Positions 10,315-19,167 of a DNA stretch of 64,000 nt are shown in pieces. Position numbers and translations under genes: made by a program. Under the pieces are notes generated by a model. That model was not told the DNA's origin, made no database searches, and saw only the letters and a program-made list of their open reading frames with translations. This DNA is from Streptomyces tanashiensis (GTDB taxonomy: Bacteria; Actinomycetota; Actinomycetes; Streptomycetales; Streptomycetaceae), in the NCBI RefSeq assembly GCF_014648895.1, contig NZ_BMRZ01000001.1, forward strand, positions 868,001 through 932,000. The letters run 5' to 3'. The stretch's first letter is position 1, and every line of letters starts with the position of its first letter.

Positions 10315-11411
10315 GAGTACAGGTTCTCCTTGCTGACCTCGTGCACGTGGTCGTGGTCGTGGGAGTGACCCGGGACGTGCGGGTCGGTCACCGGCAGCGA
10401 GGAGTCCGCCGACAGCTCCAGGTCCGAGGCCGGCCGGTTGCGGGCGACCATCTCCGAGCCGAGGGCCGCGACCATCGCGCCGTTGTCCGTGCACAGGCCC
10501 GGCCGGGGCACCCGGAGGCGGATCCCGGCGCGGTCGCAGCGCTCCTGGGCGAGGGCCCGCAGCCGCGAGTTGGCGGCGACGCCGCCGCCGATCATCAGGT
10601 GGTCGACGCCCTCGTCCTTGCAGGCCCGGACGGCCTTGCGGGTGAGCACGTCGACGACCGCCTCCTGGAAGGACGCGGCGACGTCCCGGACGGGCACGTC
10701 CTCGCCGGCCGCCCGCTTGGCCTCGATCCAGCGGGCCACGGCGGTCTTGAGGCCGGAGAAGGAGAAGTCGTAGGCGGGATCCCGGGAGCCGCTGAGGCCG
10801 CGCGGGAAGGCGATCGCCGCCGGGTCGCCCTCCTTGGCGAGCCGGTCGATGACCGGTCCGCCGGGGAAGCCGAGGTCGAGCACGCGGGCGATCTTGTCGA
10901 ACGCCTCGCCGGCCGCGTCGTCGATGGTGGCGCCCATCGGCCGCACGTCGGAGGTGATGTCGGAGGAGAGCAGCAGCGAGGAGTGCCCGCCGGAGACCAG
11001 CAGGGCCATCGTCGGCTCGGGCAGCTTGCCGTGCTCCAGCTGGTCGACGCAGATGTGCGAGGCGAGGTGGTTGACGCCGTAGAGCGGCTTGCCGAGGGCG
11101 TAGGCGTACGCCTTGGCGGCGGAGACGCCGACGAGCAGGGCGCCCGCGAGGCCGGGTCCGGCGGTGACGGCGATGCCGTCGAGGTCCTTCGCGGAGATCC
11201 CGGCCGTCTTCAGGGCGCGCTCGATCGTCGGGACCATGGCCTCCAGGTGGGCGCGGGAGGCGATCTCGGGCACGACGCCGCCGAAGCGGGCGTGGGTGTC
11301 GACGCTGGAGGCGACGGCGTCGGCGAGGAGGGTGGTCCCGTGGACGATGCCGACGCCGGTCTCGTCGCAGGAGGTCTCGATGCCGAGTACCAGCGGTTCG
11401 TCAGCAGCCAT
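10311..11411 (-). CDS. tsaD: tRNA N6-adenosine threonylcarbamoyltransferase TsaD
   Basis: The protein is 366 aa, a Kae1/TsaD ASKHA-fold enzyme. It transfers threonylcarbamoyl from TC-AMP to A37 of ANN-decoding tRNAs together with TsaB and TsaE, both encoded nearby. [10 protein letters not shown], the metal-binding [13 protein letters not shown] region, NHLASH and VSGGHSSL are present. The C-terminal ~25 residues form a His/Asp-rich tail ([10 protein letters not shown]) outside the fold. Start ATG 11411 overlaps the rimI stop by one base. Confidence 0.97.
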   Translation of the reverse strand: MAADEPLVLGIETSCDETGVGIVHGTTLLADAVASSVDTHARFGGVVPEIASRAHLEAMVPTIERALKTAGISAKDLDGIAVTAGPGLAGALLVGVSAAKAYAYALGKPLYGVNHLASHICVDQLEHGKLPEPTMALLVSGGHSSLLLSSDITSDVRPMGATIDDAAGEAFDKIARVLDLGFPGGPVIDRLAKEGDPAAIAFPRGLSGSRDPAYDFSFSGLKTAVARWIEAKRAAGEDVPVRDVAASFQEAVVDVLTRKAVRACKDEGVDHLMIGGGVAANSRLRALAQERCDRAGIRLRVPRPGLCTDNGAMVAALGSEMVARNRPASDLELSADSSLPVTDPHVPGHSHDHDHVHEVSKENLYS

Positions 11412-11911
11412 CAGATCTCAGTCCCAGTTCCTTGAACGATCAGTCGCATCACGAGCGCGTCGACATTGCCCGGCTGGTAGTAACCGCGCCGGAAACCGAT
11501 GGGCTCGAAGCCGAAGCGCTCGTAGAGCTTCTGGGCCCGGGTGTTGTCCACGCGCACTTCGAGGAGGACCTCCTCGCACTCGAAGGCGGTGGCTTCCTTC
11601 AGCAGGTCGGTGAGGAGCCGGGCGCCGAGGCCGGTGCCCCACTGGTCGGGGGAGACGGCGATCGTCTGCACGTCGCCGAGTCCGCCGGCGGCGGCGAGCC
11701 CGGCGTACCCGACGAGACGGCCGTCGGCCGGGTCCTCCGCGACGACGTAGTGACGGGTGGCCCGGGGACCCCTGGCGTGCGCGAGCTCCGACCAGAACAT
11801 CCCCTCCGACCAGGCGTCCTCGGGGAACAGCTCGGCCTCGAGCGCGAGCACCGGCTCGATGTCCCACCAGCGCATCTCGCGCAGCACGGCCCCGGTCACG
11901 GTGGCGCTCAC
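11411..11911 (-). CDS. rimI: Ribosomal protein S18-alanine N-acetyltransferase RimI
   Basis: The protein is 166 aa, a GNAT fold with the acetyl-CoA motif [14 protein letters not shown] followed by [13 protein letters not shown]-type strand-helix ([19 protein letters not shown]) and the family ending [12 protein letters not shown]. It acetylates an N-terminal alanine. The GTG start overlaps the tsaB stop (GTGA) and the stop overlaps tsaD, in the conserved order tsaB-rimI-tsaD. Confidence 0.94.
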   Translation of the reverse strand: MSATVTGAVLREMRWWDIEPVLALEAELFPEDAWSEGMFWSELAHARGPRATRHYVVAEDPADGRLVGYAGLAAAGGLGDVQTIAVSPDQWGTGLGARLLTDLLKEATAFECEEVLLEVRVDNTRAQKLYERFGFEPIGFRRGYYQPGNVDALVMRLIVQGTGTEI

Positions 11912-12564
11912 TTGGGGGTGACCACCTTGTAGTTCTTCGGCACCTGCGCGTCGGGGCGGCGCAGGTACATCGGCAGCGGGTCGAGGAAGCCGTCCCCGCC
12001 GGCCGCGAGCCGCTCGGCGGCGAGCCCGGCGAGCGCGGCGGCCGACTGGTGCTCGGGGTCACGGGCGTCCGGGAAGGCCTCGGGGTAGAGGCGGGCGCCG
12101 GCGCCGACGACGGGGAGTCCGGCGAGCGAGCCGGCGATGTCGGCGGGCCGGTCGACGGCCGCGTCGCCCACGCGGGTGCGGGAGTCCGCGTACCGCGCCC
12201 AGTAGACCTCCTTGCGGCGCGCGTCCGTCGCGACGGCGAAGGGCTCGTCGATCCCGGAGGCGTACGCGAGGCCGTCGAGGGTGCACAGGCCGTGCACCGG
12301 CACGCCCAGCGCGGACGAGAAGGCCGCGGCCGTGACGAGACCGACGCGGAGCCCGGTGTACGGGCCGGGGCCGACGCCGACGACGATCCCGGTGACCGCG
12401 TCGAGCTTCAGCCCGGCCTCCGAGAGGACCCGGTCGACGGCGGGCAGCAGCAGCTCCCCGTGGCGGCGGGCGTCGACCTGACTCGACGAGGCGACGACGG
12501 CCTCGCCGTCGTGGAGGGCGACGGTGACGGCGGGGGTGGCGGTATCCATGGCGAGCAACAGCAC
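11908..12564 (-). CDS. tsaB: tRNA t6A biosynthesis protein TsaB
   Basis: The protein is 218 aa. The N-terminus LLLAMDTATPAVTVALHDG and the GVGPGPYTGLRVGLVTA segment are diagnostic of TsaB, the non-catalytic ASKHA partner that dimerises with TsaD. Start is GTG 12564. It is the first gene of tsaB-rimI-tsaD and diverges from the LDT-like gene at 12660. Confidence 0.95.
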   Translation of the reverse strand: MLLLAMDTATPAVTVALHDGEAVVASSSQVDARRHGELLLPAVDRVLSEAGLKLDAVTGIVVGVGPGPYTGLRVGLVTAAAFSSALGVPVHGLCTLDGLAYASGIDEPFAVATDARRKEVYWARYADSRTRVGDAAVDRPADIAGSLAGLPVVGAGARLYPEAFPDARDPEHQSAAALAGLAAERLAAGGDGFLDPLPMYLRRPDAQVPKNYKVVTPK

Positions 12565-12659
12565 GCGAACAGCCTACGGCTCCCGGGCCCGGTGCCCCGA
12601 ACCTCGGGGCGGCGGCTGCTACCGTCACCCTCGATACGTTCGTACGAGAGGTGGGCACG

Positions 12660-13226
12660 GTGGCAAGGAGCAGCTCGGGATTCGTGGCCGGGCTCACCGC
12701 GGCGGCCGTCGTGGCGGTCGGCGTCCTCGCCTACCAGGCCTCGGCGAACGCGCCCGCCGATCTGTCGGTGAAGCCGCAGAGGCCGGGCAAGGTCACCCCC
12801 TCGGTCTCGCCGAGCGGCGGCCCGAAGCAGCCGGTCAAGGATCCCCTCGCCGTCCCCGCGAGCTCGGGCACCGGCGAGCGGGTCGTGTACTCCCTCGCCG
12901 ACCGCCGGGTGTGGCTGGTGAACGGGAAGGGCAAGGCGACCCGGACGTTCGCGGTGTGGCCGAGCACGGTCGACCCGGTGCCGGGGCCGTACAAGGTGAC
13001 CTCGCGCTCGGGCTCCGTGCAGGGTTCGGACGGCGTGCAGATCGAGCACGTGGTGCGGTTCGCGACGGCCGAGGACGTGGCGATCGGCTTCAGCGCGGCG
13101 GTCGACGGCTCGACGCCGTCCCCGGATCCGGCGCGGAAGACCGGCGGCATCCGGATGAAGCGGGCCGACGGCGACGCGATGTGGACGTTCGCGGTGATCG
13201 GCGCGAAGGTCGTCGTCGTCGGCTGA
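12660..13226 (+). CDS. Membrane-anchored L,D-transpeptidase-like protein lacking the catalytic Cys
   Basis: The protein is 188 aa from GTG 12660, which has GAGAGG 8 nt upstream; GTG 12651 is an alternative but lies on top of that site. An N-terminal membrane segment (GFVAGLTAAAVVAVGVLAY) is followed by a Pro-rich linker and a YkuD-like domain (YSLADRRVWLVNGKGKATRT, then STVDPVPGPYKVTSRSG). Where active enzymes have S-H-G-C-(I/V)-R, this protein has K-T-G-G-I-R-M. If the alignment is right, the nucleophile is Gly and the protein is a pseudoenzyme or binding protein. Confidence 0.6.
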   Translation: MARSSSGFVAGLTAAAVVAVGVLAYQASANAPADLSVKPQRPGKVTPSVSPSGGPKQPVKDPLAVPASSGTGERVVYSLADRRVWLVNGKGKATRTFAVWPSTVDPVPGPYKVTSRSGSVQGSDGVQIEHVVRFATAEDVAIGFSAAVDGSTPSPDPARKTGGIRMKRADGDAMWTFAVIGAKVVVVG

Positions 13227-13269
13227 GCCGTCGCGGTCCGAGCCGTCGCGGTCCGAGCCGTCGTGGCCC
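13225..13269. repeat. Three tandem 15-bp repeats after the LDT-like gene
   Basis: The unit GAGCCGTCGCGGTCC occurs twice exactly and a third time with two changes. The first unit overlaps the TGA of the preceding gene. No function is visible. Confidence 0.8.
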
Positions 13270-13291
13270 GAGTCCGGGCCGTACGGAAGGG

Positions 13292-13444
13292 CTAGGCGGC
13301 CTCGTCCCGTACGGTCTCGTCCTCCTCGCCCTGCTCGGACGGCTCCGGCGGGGTCGAGAGGGCCCGGGCGGCCGCGCAGGACGCGAGCAGCTCACTCATC
13401 GAGACGTGGTCCCGGCTGGGTTCCGCGCGTTCCGGCGTCGCCAT
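13292..13444 (-). CDS. 50-aa protein behind an iron box
   Basis: ATG at 13444 has GGGAGG 5 nt upstream, a strong ribosome binding site. The protein is soluble and acidic at the C-terminus (EQGEEDETVRDEAA) with a central MSELLASCAAARAL segment containing one Cys. No family was recognised. A DmdR/IdeR-type iron box lies directly upstream of the ribosome binding site and nothing else separates it from the gene, so expression is probably induced by iron limitation. Confidence 0.6.
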   Translation of the reverse strand: MATPERAEPSRDHVSMSELLASCAAARALSTPPEPSEQGEEDETVRDEAA

Positions 13445-13455
13445 GCATGCCTCCC

Positions 13456-13474
13456 GTAGGTTAGGTACACCTAA
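13456..13474. promoter_or_regulatory. Iron box (DmdR/IdeR-type operator)
   Basis: The 19 bases match TTAGGTTAGGCTCACCTAA at 16 positions, and the core GGTTAGGTACACCTAACC (13459-13476) is a near-perfect inverted repeat. It lies 12-30 bp ahead of the start of the 50-aa ORF on the minus strand. The next gene on the other side is the 3' end of tsaE, so only the small ORF fits as target. Confidence 0.7.
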
Positions 13475-13559
13475 CCAGCTCGTGCATCCATGTGACCACG
13501 GCTCGTGCGACCCACGCAACACCTTCCCGACACGTTGTCGGAACCTACGTACGCCCGCC

Positions 13560-14081
13560 TCAGAACAGCGCGAGGTCCTCCTCGGCCCAGCGCGCGCCGA
13601 TCCCGCGCAGCACGACCGTGCGCCGGTCGTCGTCGGTGTCCCCGGTCACCCGGTGGATGAGCAGGTGCAGCCGGTCGTCGGTCAGCTCCTCCACCTTGCC
13701 GTCGCCCCACTCGACGACGACCACGGACTCGGGCAGCGAGACGTCCAGGTCGAGGTCCTCCATCTCGTCGAGACCGCCGCCGAGGCGGTACGCGTCGACG
13801 TGGACCAGGGCCGGGCCGCCGACCAGGGACGGGTGGACACGGGCGATGACGAAGGTCGGGGAGGTGACGGCACCCCGCACACCGAGGCCCTCGCCGAGGC
13901 CGCGGGTCAGGGTGGTCTTCCCGGCGCCGAGCTCACCGGTGAGCATCACGAGATCGCCGGGGCGGAGGATCTTCGCGAGCCGGCGGCCGAGCTCCTGCAT
14001 CTGCTGCGGGGAGTCGACGGAGAGAGTGGCGCCGGAGACGGAGGGGGTGGCGCCGGAGAGGTGCGGGTGCGCTGCTTCCAT
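13560..14081 (-). CDS. tsaE: tRNA t6A biosynthesis ATPase TsaE
   Basis: The protein is 173 aa from ATG 14081; an upstream start at 14129 would overlap the hydrolase gene by 38 bp. P-loop GELGAGKTTLTRGL, switch-like TSPTFVIARVHP and VVVVEWGD are standard TsaE. It hydrolyses ATP to recycle the TsaBD complex. It follows alr and the hydrolase in one direction, and is separated from tsaB by two unrelated genes. Confidence 0.95.
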   Translation of the reverse strand: MEAAHPHLSGATPSVSGATLSVDSPQQMQELGRRLAKILRPGDLVMLTGELGAGKTTLTRGLGEGLGVRGAVTSPTFVIARVHPSLVGGPALVHVDAYRLGGGLDEMEDLDLDVSLPESVVVVEWGDGKVEELTDDRLHLLIHRVTGDTDDDRRTVVLRGIGARWAEEDLALF

Positions 14082-14091
14082 ACCCGCAAAC

Positions 14092-15249
14092 CTAGCGCGT
14101 GCGGAAGGTCTCCCCGGCCGGGACGACACCGGCCCGGACCAGCAGGTCGGCCAGCCGGTCGGTCACCGCCTCCGGGTGCTCCAGCATCACCAGATGGCCC
14201 GCGTCCGGGACGATGACCAGCTCCGCGTCCGGCAGGAGGTCCGCGATGGCCTCGGTGTGCGAGCTGGGGGTGACCAGGTCGTTGTCCCCGGCGAGCGCGA
14301 GCACCGGCAGCTCGCCGAAGGCGGCCAGGGCGGCGGCCTTGTCGTGCTCGGCGAAGGCCGGGTAGAAGGCGGCGACCACGTCGATCGGGGTCGACTCGAT
14401 CATCCGCTCCGCGAAGCGGGCGACCGCCGGGTCGACGTCCTTCGAGGCGAACGAGTACTTCTTGATCAGCCCGGCGAAGAGGTCCGCGGTCGCCCGGCGC
14501 CCGCGCTCGACCAGCTCCGCCTGGGAGCCCAGCGCCCGCAGGACGCCCGGCAGGACCCGCCGGACGGCGTTGACGCCGGCGAGCGGCAGCCCGTAGGTCA
14601 CCTCGCCCAGCTTCCCCGCCGAGGTGCCGACGAGCGCGACGCCGACGACCCGGTCGCGGATCAGCTCCGGGTACTGCTCGGCGAGCGCCATCACCGTCAT
14701 GCCGCCCATCGAGTGCCCCACGAGGACGAGCGGCCCCTCGGGCGCGGCCGCGTCGATGACGGTCCTGAGGTCGCGGCCCAGCCGGTCGATGGAGACCGGC
14801 ACCGCGTCGGGCCCGGTCTGCGAGCTCCCGTGCCCGGAGCGGCCGTGGCTGCGCTGGTCCCAGTGGACGGTGCGGACGAGACCGCGCAGGGCGGCCCGCT
14901 GGAAGTGCCAGGAGTCCTGGTTGAGACAGTAGCCGTGGCTGAAGACGACGGTGACGGGAGCGGGTTCGCGACGCCCGAAGAGCCGCCGCCGGCGGGCGAC
15001 CGGGGTGTCCGCCTCGACCTCGTCCACCTCGTAGTACAGGACGGTCCCGTCGTCGGCGAGGGCCCGGCCGGGGGTGCCGCGCAGCCCGCCGTACGGACCG
15101 GTGGCGTCCAGGGCGAGCCGCGCCTTCTGCCGTACGGAACGGCCGACGGTGAGCCGCTCGACGGCGACTCCGGCCGCCGCGCCCGCGGCGAGGACGCCTA
15201 TCGCGGCACCGGCGAACCCCGCACGCCGCCAGCTGCTCGACTCGCCCAC
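14092..15249 (-). CDS. Alpha/beta hydrolase with N-terminal membrane anchor
   Basis: The protein is 385 aa from GTG 15249, 11 bp after alr. An Ala/Gly-rich hydrophobic N-terminus (residues ~10-30) precedes an alpha/beta hydrolase domain. VFSHGYCLNQDSW forms the oxyanion region, GHSMGGMT carries the nucleophile Ser, AGDNDLVTP the acid and DAGHLVMLEHP the His. The conserved placement alr-hydrolase-tsaE suggests one transcript. Substrate is unknown. Confidence 0.85.
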   Translation of the reverse strand: MGESSSWRRAGFAGAAIGVLAAGAAAGVAVERLTVGRSVRQKARLALDATGPYGGLRGTPGRALADDGTVLYYEVDEVEADTPVARRRRLFGRREPAPVTVVFSHGYCLNQDSWHFQRAALRGLVRTVHWDQRSHGRSGHGSSQTGPDAVPVSIDRLGRDLRTVIDAAAPEGPLVLVGHSMGGMTVMALAEQYPELIRDRVVGVALVGTSAGKLGEVTYGLPLAGVNAVRRVLPGVLRALGSQAELVERGRRATADLFAGLIKKYSFASKDVDPAVARFAERMIESTPIDVVAAFYPAFAEHDKAAALAAFGELPVLALAGDNDLVTPSSHTEAIADLLPDAELVIVPDAGHLVMLEHPEAVTDRLADLLVRAGVVPAGETFRTR

Positions 15250-15260
15250 GCCGCCGCCCC

Positions 15261-16409
15261 CTACTCGCCCAGGTAGACGCGCGGGACGCGCGCCCCGATC
15301 CGGGTGACGATCTCGTACGCGATGGTGTCGGCCGCCACCGCCCAGTCCTCGGCGGTCGGCTCGCCCCGGTCGCCGGGACCGAAGAGCACGGCCTCGGTGC
15401 CGGGTTCGGGGGTGTCCCCTTCGAGGTCGACCACGAACTGGTCCATGGCGACGCGGCCGGCGACGGTGCGGACGCGGTCGCCGACGAGGACGGGCCCGCG
15501 CCCCGAGGCGTGCCGGGGAACCCCGTCGGCGTACCCCAGCGGAACGAGCCCCAGGGTGGTCTCGCCCGCCGTGACGTAGTGATGCCCGTAGCTCACCCCG
15601 TGCCCGGCGGGAACGTGCTTGACCAGCGCGACGCTCGCCTTGAGCGACATGACGGGCCGCAGGCCCAGCTCGGCGGAGGTGCCGAGCTCGGGGCTCGGCG
15701 AGACGCCGTACATCGCGATGCCGGGCCGGACCAGGTCGAAGTGGGCCTCGGGCAGGGTCAGGGTGGCCGGCGAGTTCGCGATGTGCCGGACCTCCGGACG
15801 GATCCCCGCCTTCTCCGCGTGGTCGAGCATCGAGCGGAAGACGTCCAGCTGGGCGGCGATGGACGGGTGGTGCGGCTCGTCGGCGCACGCGAAGTGCGAC
15901 CAGAGGCCGGTGACCTTGACGTGCCCGTCGACCTCCGCCTTCAGGGCGGCGCCGACCAGCTCGGGCCAGTCGGCGGGCTGGCAGCCGTTGCGCCCGAGCC
16001 CCGTGTCGGCCTTGAGCTGGATCCGCGCGGTCCTCCCGACCGCCCTCGCGGCCTCGACGACCTCGTCCAGGGCCCACATCCCGCTCACGGACATGTCGAG
16101 ACCGGCCTCGATGCCCTGGTCCCAGGGGTCGCCGGGAGTCCACAGCCAGCACATGACGGGAACGTCCGTGATCCCGGCGGCGCGCAGGGCCAGCGCCTCG
16201 TGCGGGGTGGCCGTGCCGAGCCAGTCCGCGCCCGCGTCCAGGGCGGCGCGGGCGCAGCGCAGGGCGCCGTGTCCGTATGCGTCGGCCTTGACCACGGCCA
16301 TGATCCGGACGTGGGGGGCGACACGGGCGCGCAGCGTGCGGACGTTCGCACGCAGCGCGCCGAGGTCGATCTCGGCGCGGGCCCTGCGGGGCGGAGGTGT
16401 CTCAGTCAT
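15261..16409 (-). CDS. alr: Alanine racemase
   Basis: The protein is 382 aa. It interconverts L- and D-alanine for peptidoglycan, with PLP on the Lys of VVKADAYGHG and the Tyr base in the GVSYGHHYVT region. It is the first gene of a probable alr-hydrolase-tsaE unit. The neighbouring LDT gene, transcribed in the same direction, also acts on peptidoglycan, though only the wall theme links them. Confidence 0.96.
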   Translation of the reverse strand: MTETPPPRRARAEIDLGALRANVRTLRARVAPHVRIMAVVKADAYGHGALRCARAALDAGADWLGTATPHEALALRAAGITDVPVMCWLWTPGDPWDQGIEAGLDMSVSGMWALDEVVEAARAVGRTARIQLKADTGLGRNGCQPADWPELVGAALKAEVDGHVKVTGLWSHFACADEPHHPSIAAQLDVFRSMLDHAEKAGIRPEVRHIANSPATLTLPEAHFDLVRPGIAMYGVSPSPELGTSAELGLRPVMSLKASVALVKHVPAGHGVSYGHHYVTAGETTLGLVPLGYADGVPRHASGRGPVLVGDRVRTVAGRVAMDQFVVDLEGDTPEPGTEAVLFGPGDRGEPTAEDWAVAADTIAYEIVTRIGARVPRVYLGE

Positions 16410-16429
16410 CGCGCCCAGTCTCTCAGGTG

Positions 16430-17332
16430 TCAGCTCCCGGGCCGCTTTCCCCAGATGTAGACCCGGTCACCCTTACGGAGGACGTCCCAGAGTTTCCGTG
16501 CGTCGCGGTGGCTGAGATTGACGCAGCCACGGCTTCCGCCGGGCGTGGCGAGCTGCCCGTAGACGGCGTGGAACGCCTGGCCGCCGCTGAAGAACTGGGC
16601 GTACGGCATGGGCGTGCTGTAGATCGACGACCAGTGGTCCTTGTGGCGCCAGTAGACGGTGTGCCAGCCGGTCCGCGTGGCATACCCCGGCCGTCCGCTC
16701 CGCATGTTGACGACGGGATAGGTCACCTTCTTCCCCTTCTTCACCCACATGAGCTGGCGGTCGAGGTCGACGCAGGCGACGGCGTACTTCCTCTCGGGAC
16801 AGCGGCGGCCCGGGTCGAGCTTCTTCCGGGCGGCGAGCAGCTCGGCGCGGGCCCAGGTGACGGGTCCGGCGTAGCCGACGGCCGGCTTGATCCCCTCCCG
16901 CACCTGGAAGGCGCGGACGGCCCGGCAGTCGGCGACCGACTGCCTCCCGTCGACCGGCAGCCCGAGCAGCCGCTCGACCCGCCGCTGATGGGGGCCCGTG
17001 CGCGCGGTGCAGGCGGCCGCGACGGCGCTGCGGGGCAGGTACTCGACGAGCTCGTCGACCTCCTTCTCCGGCTCGGGCACGGCGACGCCCTCCTCGTCCT
17101 CCTGCAACGGCGGAAGCACCTGGTCGGGCGTGTCCATCGGATACTCGGCCCGCCCGCCCCCGACGACCCCGGGCACGAGCGGATCCTCGGCGGGCACGGG
17201 ATCGGGCGGTGCGGCGAGGGCCACGGGCGCCGGATCGGGCGGGGCGGCGAGGGCCACGGGCCCGGGCGCGAGCGCGAGCGAGGCGGCGAGGGCGAACAAC
17301 AACGGCGCGGTACGGCTTCTCCGACTGATCAC
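16430..17332 (-). CDS. Secreted L,D-transpeptidase with peptidoglycan-binding domain
   Basis: The protein is 300 aa from GTG 17332, which places an Arg-rich then hydrophobic signal peptide (residues ~1-30) at the N-terminus. A Pro/acidic linker and a PG_binding-like segment (VERLLGLPVDGRQ...FQ) precede the YkuD domain. The catalytic region HAVYGQ...SRGCVNLSHRDA is intact, including the His and Cys. It should form 3-3 cross-links or attach proteins to the wall outside the cell. Confidence 0.86.
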   Translation of the reverse strand: MISRRSRTAPLLFALAASLALAPGPVALAAPPDPAPVALAAPPDPVPAEDPLVPGVVGGGRAEYPMDTPDQVLPPLQEDEEGVAVPEPEKEVDELVEYLPRSAVAAACTARTGPHQRRVERLLGLPVDGRQSVADCRAVRAFQVREGIKPAVGYAGPVTWARAELLAARKKLDPGRRCPERKYAVACVDLDRQLMWVKKGKKVTYPVVNMRSGRPGYATRTGWHTVYWRHKDHWSSIYSTPMPYAQFFSGGQAFHAVYGQLATPGGSRGCVNLSHRDARKLWDVLRKGDRVYIWGKRPGS

Positions 17333-17448
17333 CCCACCCACCCAATCCGCCCCCCGCGCCACCAGCGCGCCGGAACCCACGGCTGGGCCAACGGGTTCGC
17401 CCGAGTGGGGGGCGGGGCGGGGCGGACCGCCCCGGCCCTCCTCCGCCA

Positions 17449-17483
17449 CCCGACCCGTACGAGCCGCCCCGCGGACCTACGCG
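17449..17483. repeat. Direct repeat copy 1 (35 bp, period 79)
   Basis: The 35 bases are identical to 17528-17562. The similarity continues imperfectly to the left, so about 79 bp appear to have been tandemly duplicated in the gap between the LDT and nnr genes. Confidence 0.85.
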
Positions 17484-17527
17484 GCGCGTGGGGGCGGGAC
17501 GGACCGGTCCCGGCCCTGCTTCCGCCG

Positions 17528-17562
17528 CCCGACCCGTACGAGCCGCCCCGCGGACCTACGCG
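17528..17562. repeat. Direct repeat copy 2, spanning the nnr stop codon
   Basis: It is identical to 17449-17483. This copy contains the TAG of nnr at 17556-17558, so the other copy is probably the duplicated 3' flank. Confidence 0.85.
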
Positions 17563-19013
17563 CCGCCCGCCGTCACGTCACGCCACGCCCCCCGCAGGGA
17601 GTCCGCCACCTCCGTCGCCGTCACCGGCGCACCGCCCTCCGACGCCCGGCGCGCGGCGAGCCCGTGGAGGTAGGCCGCGCACGAGGCCGCGTCGAGGGCC
17701 GGGAGGCCGGCCGCGAGGAGGGAGCCCGCGAGGCCGGAGAGGACGTCGCCGCTGCCGGCCGTGGCCAGCCACGAGGTCCCGGTCGGGTTGACCCGCACCG
17801 GACCGGTCCCGTCGGCCCCGCACACCACCGTCGTCGAGCCCTTCAGGAGGACCGTCGCGCCGAAGCGGCCCGCCAGTTCACGGACCGCCGCGAGCCGCCC
17901 CGCCTCGACCTCCTCCCGCGCGACGCCGAGCAGCGCCGCCGCCTCGCCGGCGTGCGGGGTGAGGACGGTCGGTGCGCCGCGCCCCCGGACGGCCGCAGGG
18001 TCGAGGCCCCGCAGCCCGTCGGCGTCGACGAGGACCGGGACGTCGGAGGAGAGGACCTCCGCGACCGCTACCCCGGCCCCGGGCCCTTCGCCGAGGCCGG
18101 GCCCCACGACCCAGGCCTGGACCCGCCCGGCCTTCTCCGGCCGCCCCGAGTGGACCAGGGTCTCGGGGTGCGCGGCGAGCACCGCGTCCCCGGCGGGCCC
18201 GACGTACCGCACGGCCCCCGCGCCGCCGCGCAGCGCGCCCGCCACGGCGAGGACGGCGGCGCCCGGGTAGCGGGAGGACCCGGCGACGATGCCGACGACC
18301 CCGCGCCGGTACTTGTCGCTCTCGGCGCCCGGCACGGGCAGCAGCCAGGCGAGGTCCTCGTGCTGGAGGGCCTCCAGATCGGGCACGCCGGGCAGGAGGT
18401 CGCCGAGGCCGATGTCGACGAGGCGCAGGGCACCCGCGTACTCCCGCGCGGGGTCGACGAGCAGCCCCGGCTTGTACGCGCCGAAGGTGATCGTCGCGTC
18501 GGCGGGCAGCGCCTCCCCGTGGACCTCCCCGGTGTCGGCGTCGACGCCGCTCGGCAGGTCCACGGCCACGACGACGGCGTCGGAGCCGCGCGCGGCCCGG
18601 GCGACGGGCACCGCGTCGGGCCGGAGCCCGCCGCGCCCGCCGATGCCGGTGATGCCGTCGAGGACGAGGTCGGCGCCGGCGAGGGGGTCGAACGGGTCGT
18701 CGGCGACCCGGCCTCCGGCGGCCCGGAGCGCCGCGAGCCCGCCCTCGTGGGCGCGGTCGCCGAGCAGCACCGCCGTGACGCCGGCGCCCCGCCGGGCGAG
18801 CCGGGCCCCGGCGTACAGGGCGTCGCCGCCGTTGTCGCCGCTGCCGACGAGCAGGACGACCCTGGCCCCGTACACCCGCCCCTTCCCGAGCAGGGAGCAG
18901 CAGGCGGCGGCGAGGCCGGCGGCGGCCCGCTGCATGAGAGCGCCGTCGGGAAGGCGGGCCATGAGGGCGGCTTCGGCGGCCCGGACGGTCTCGACGCGAT
19001 AAGCGGTACGCAT
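17556..19013 (-). CDS. nnr: Bifunctional NAD(P)H-hydrate epimerase / ADP-dependent dehydratase
   Basis: The protein is 485 aa from ATG 19013. The N-terminal half (~1-215) is the YjeF_N epimerase (GSGDNGGDALYAGARL, AVDLPSGVDADTG). The C-terminal half is the ribokinase-like dehydratase (LTPHAGEAAALLG, LLKGSTTVV, TAGSGDVLSGLAGSLLA). It repairs hydrated NADH and NADPH. It follows glmS and acpS on the same strand after a 154-bp gap. Confidence 0.95.
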   Translation of the reverse strand: MRTAYRVETVRAAEAALMARLPDGALMQRAAAGLAAACCSLLGKGRVYGARVVLLVGSGDNGGDALYAGARLARRGAGVTAVLLGDRAHEGGLAALRAAGGRVADDPFDPLAGADLVLDGITGIGGRGGLRPDAVPVARAARGSDAVVVAVDLPSGVDADTGEVHGEALPADATITFGAYKPGLLVDPAREYAGALRLVDIGLGDLLPGVPDLEALQHEDLAWLLPVPGAESDKYRRGVVGIVAGSSRYPGAAVLAVAGALRGGAGAVRYVGPAGDAVLAAHPETLVHSGRPEKAGRVQAWVVGPGLGEGPGAGVAVAEVLSSDVPVLVDADGLRGLDPAAVRGRGAPTVLTPHAGEAAALLGVAREEVEAGRLAAVRELAGRFGATVLLKGSTTVVCGADGTGPVRVNPTGTSWLATAGSGDVLSGLAGSLLAAGLPALDAASCAAYLHGLAARRASEGGAPVTATEVADSLRGAWRDVTAGGA

Positions 19014-19167
19014 GCCAGCAGTCTGCCCCGCGCCCGGGCCCCGCGCCCGTGTGAGCGGCGCCCCCGCCCTTGTGGGCAATCGTTCCGCAGGGCGGAACGG
19101 GTGGGCACAACGGCGGGGCGCCGCCCACGGCAGACGGGCACCCCGCGCGGGCGCGGCGCCCGGCGCT

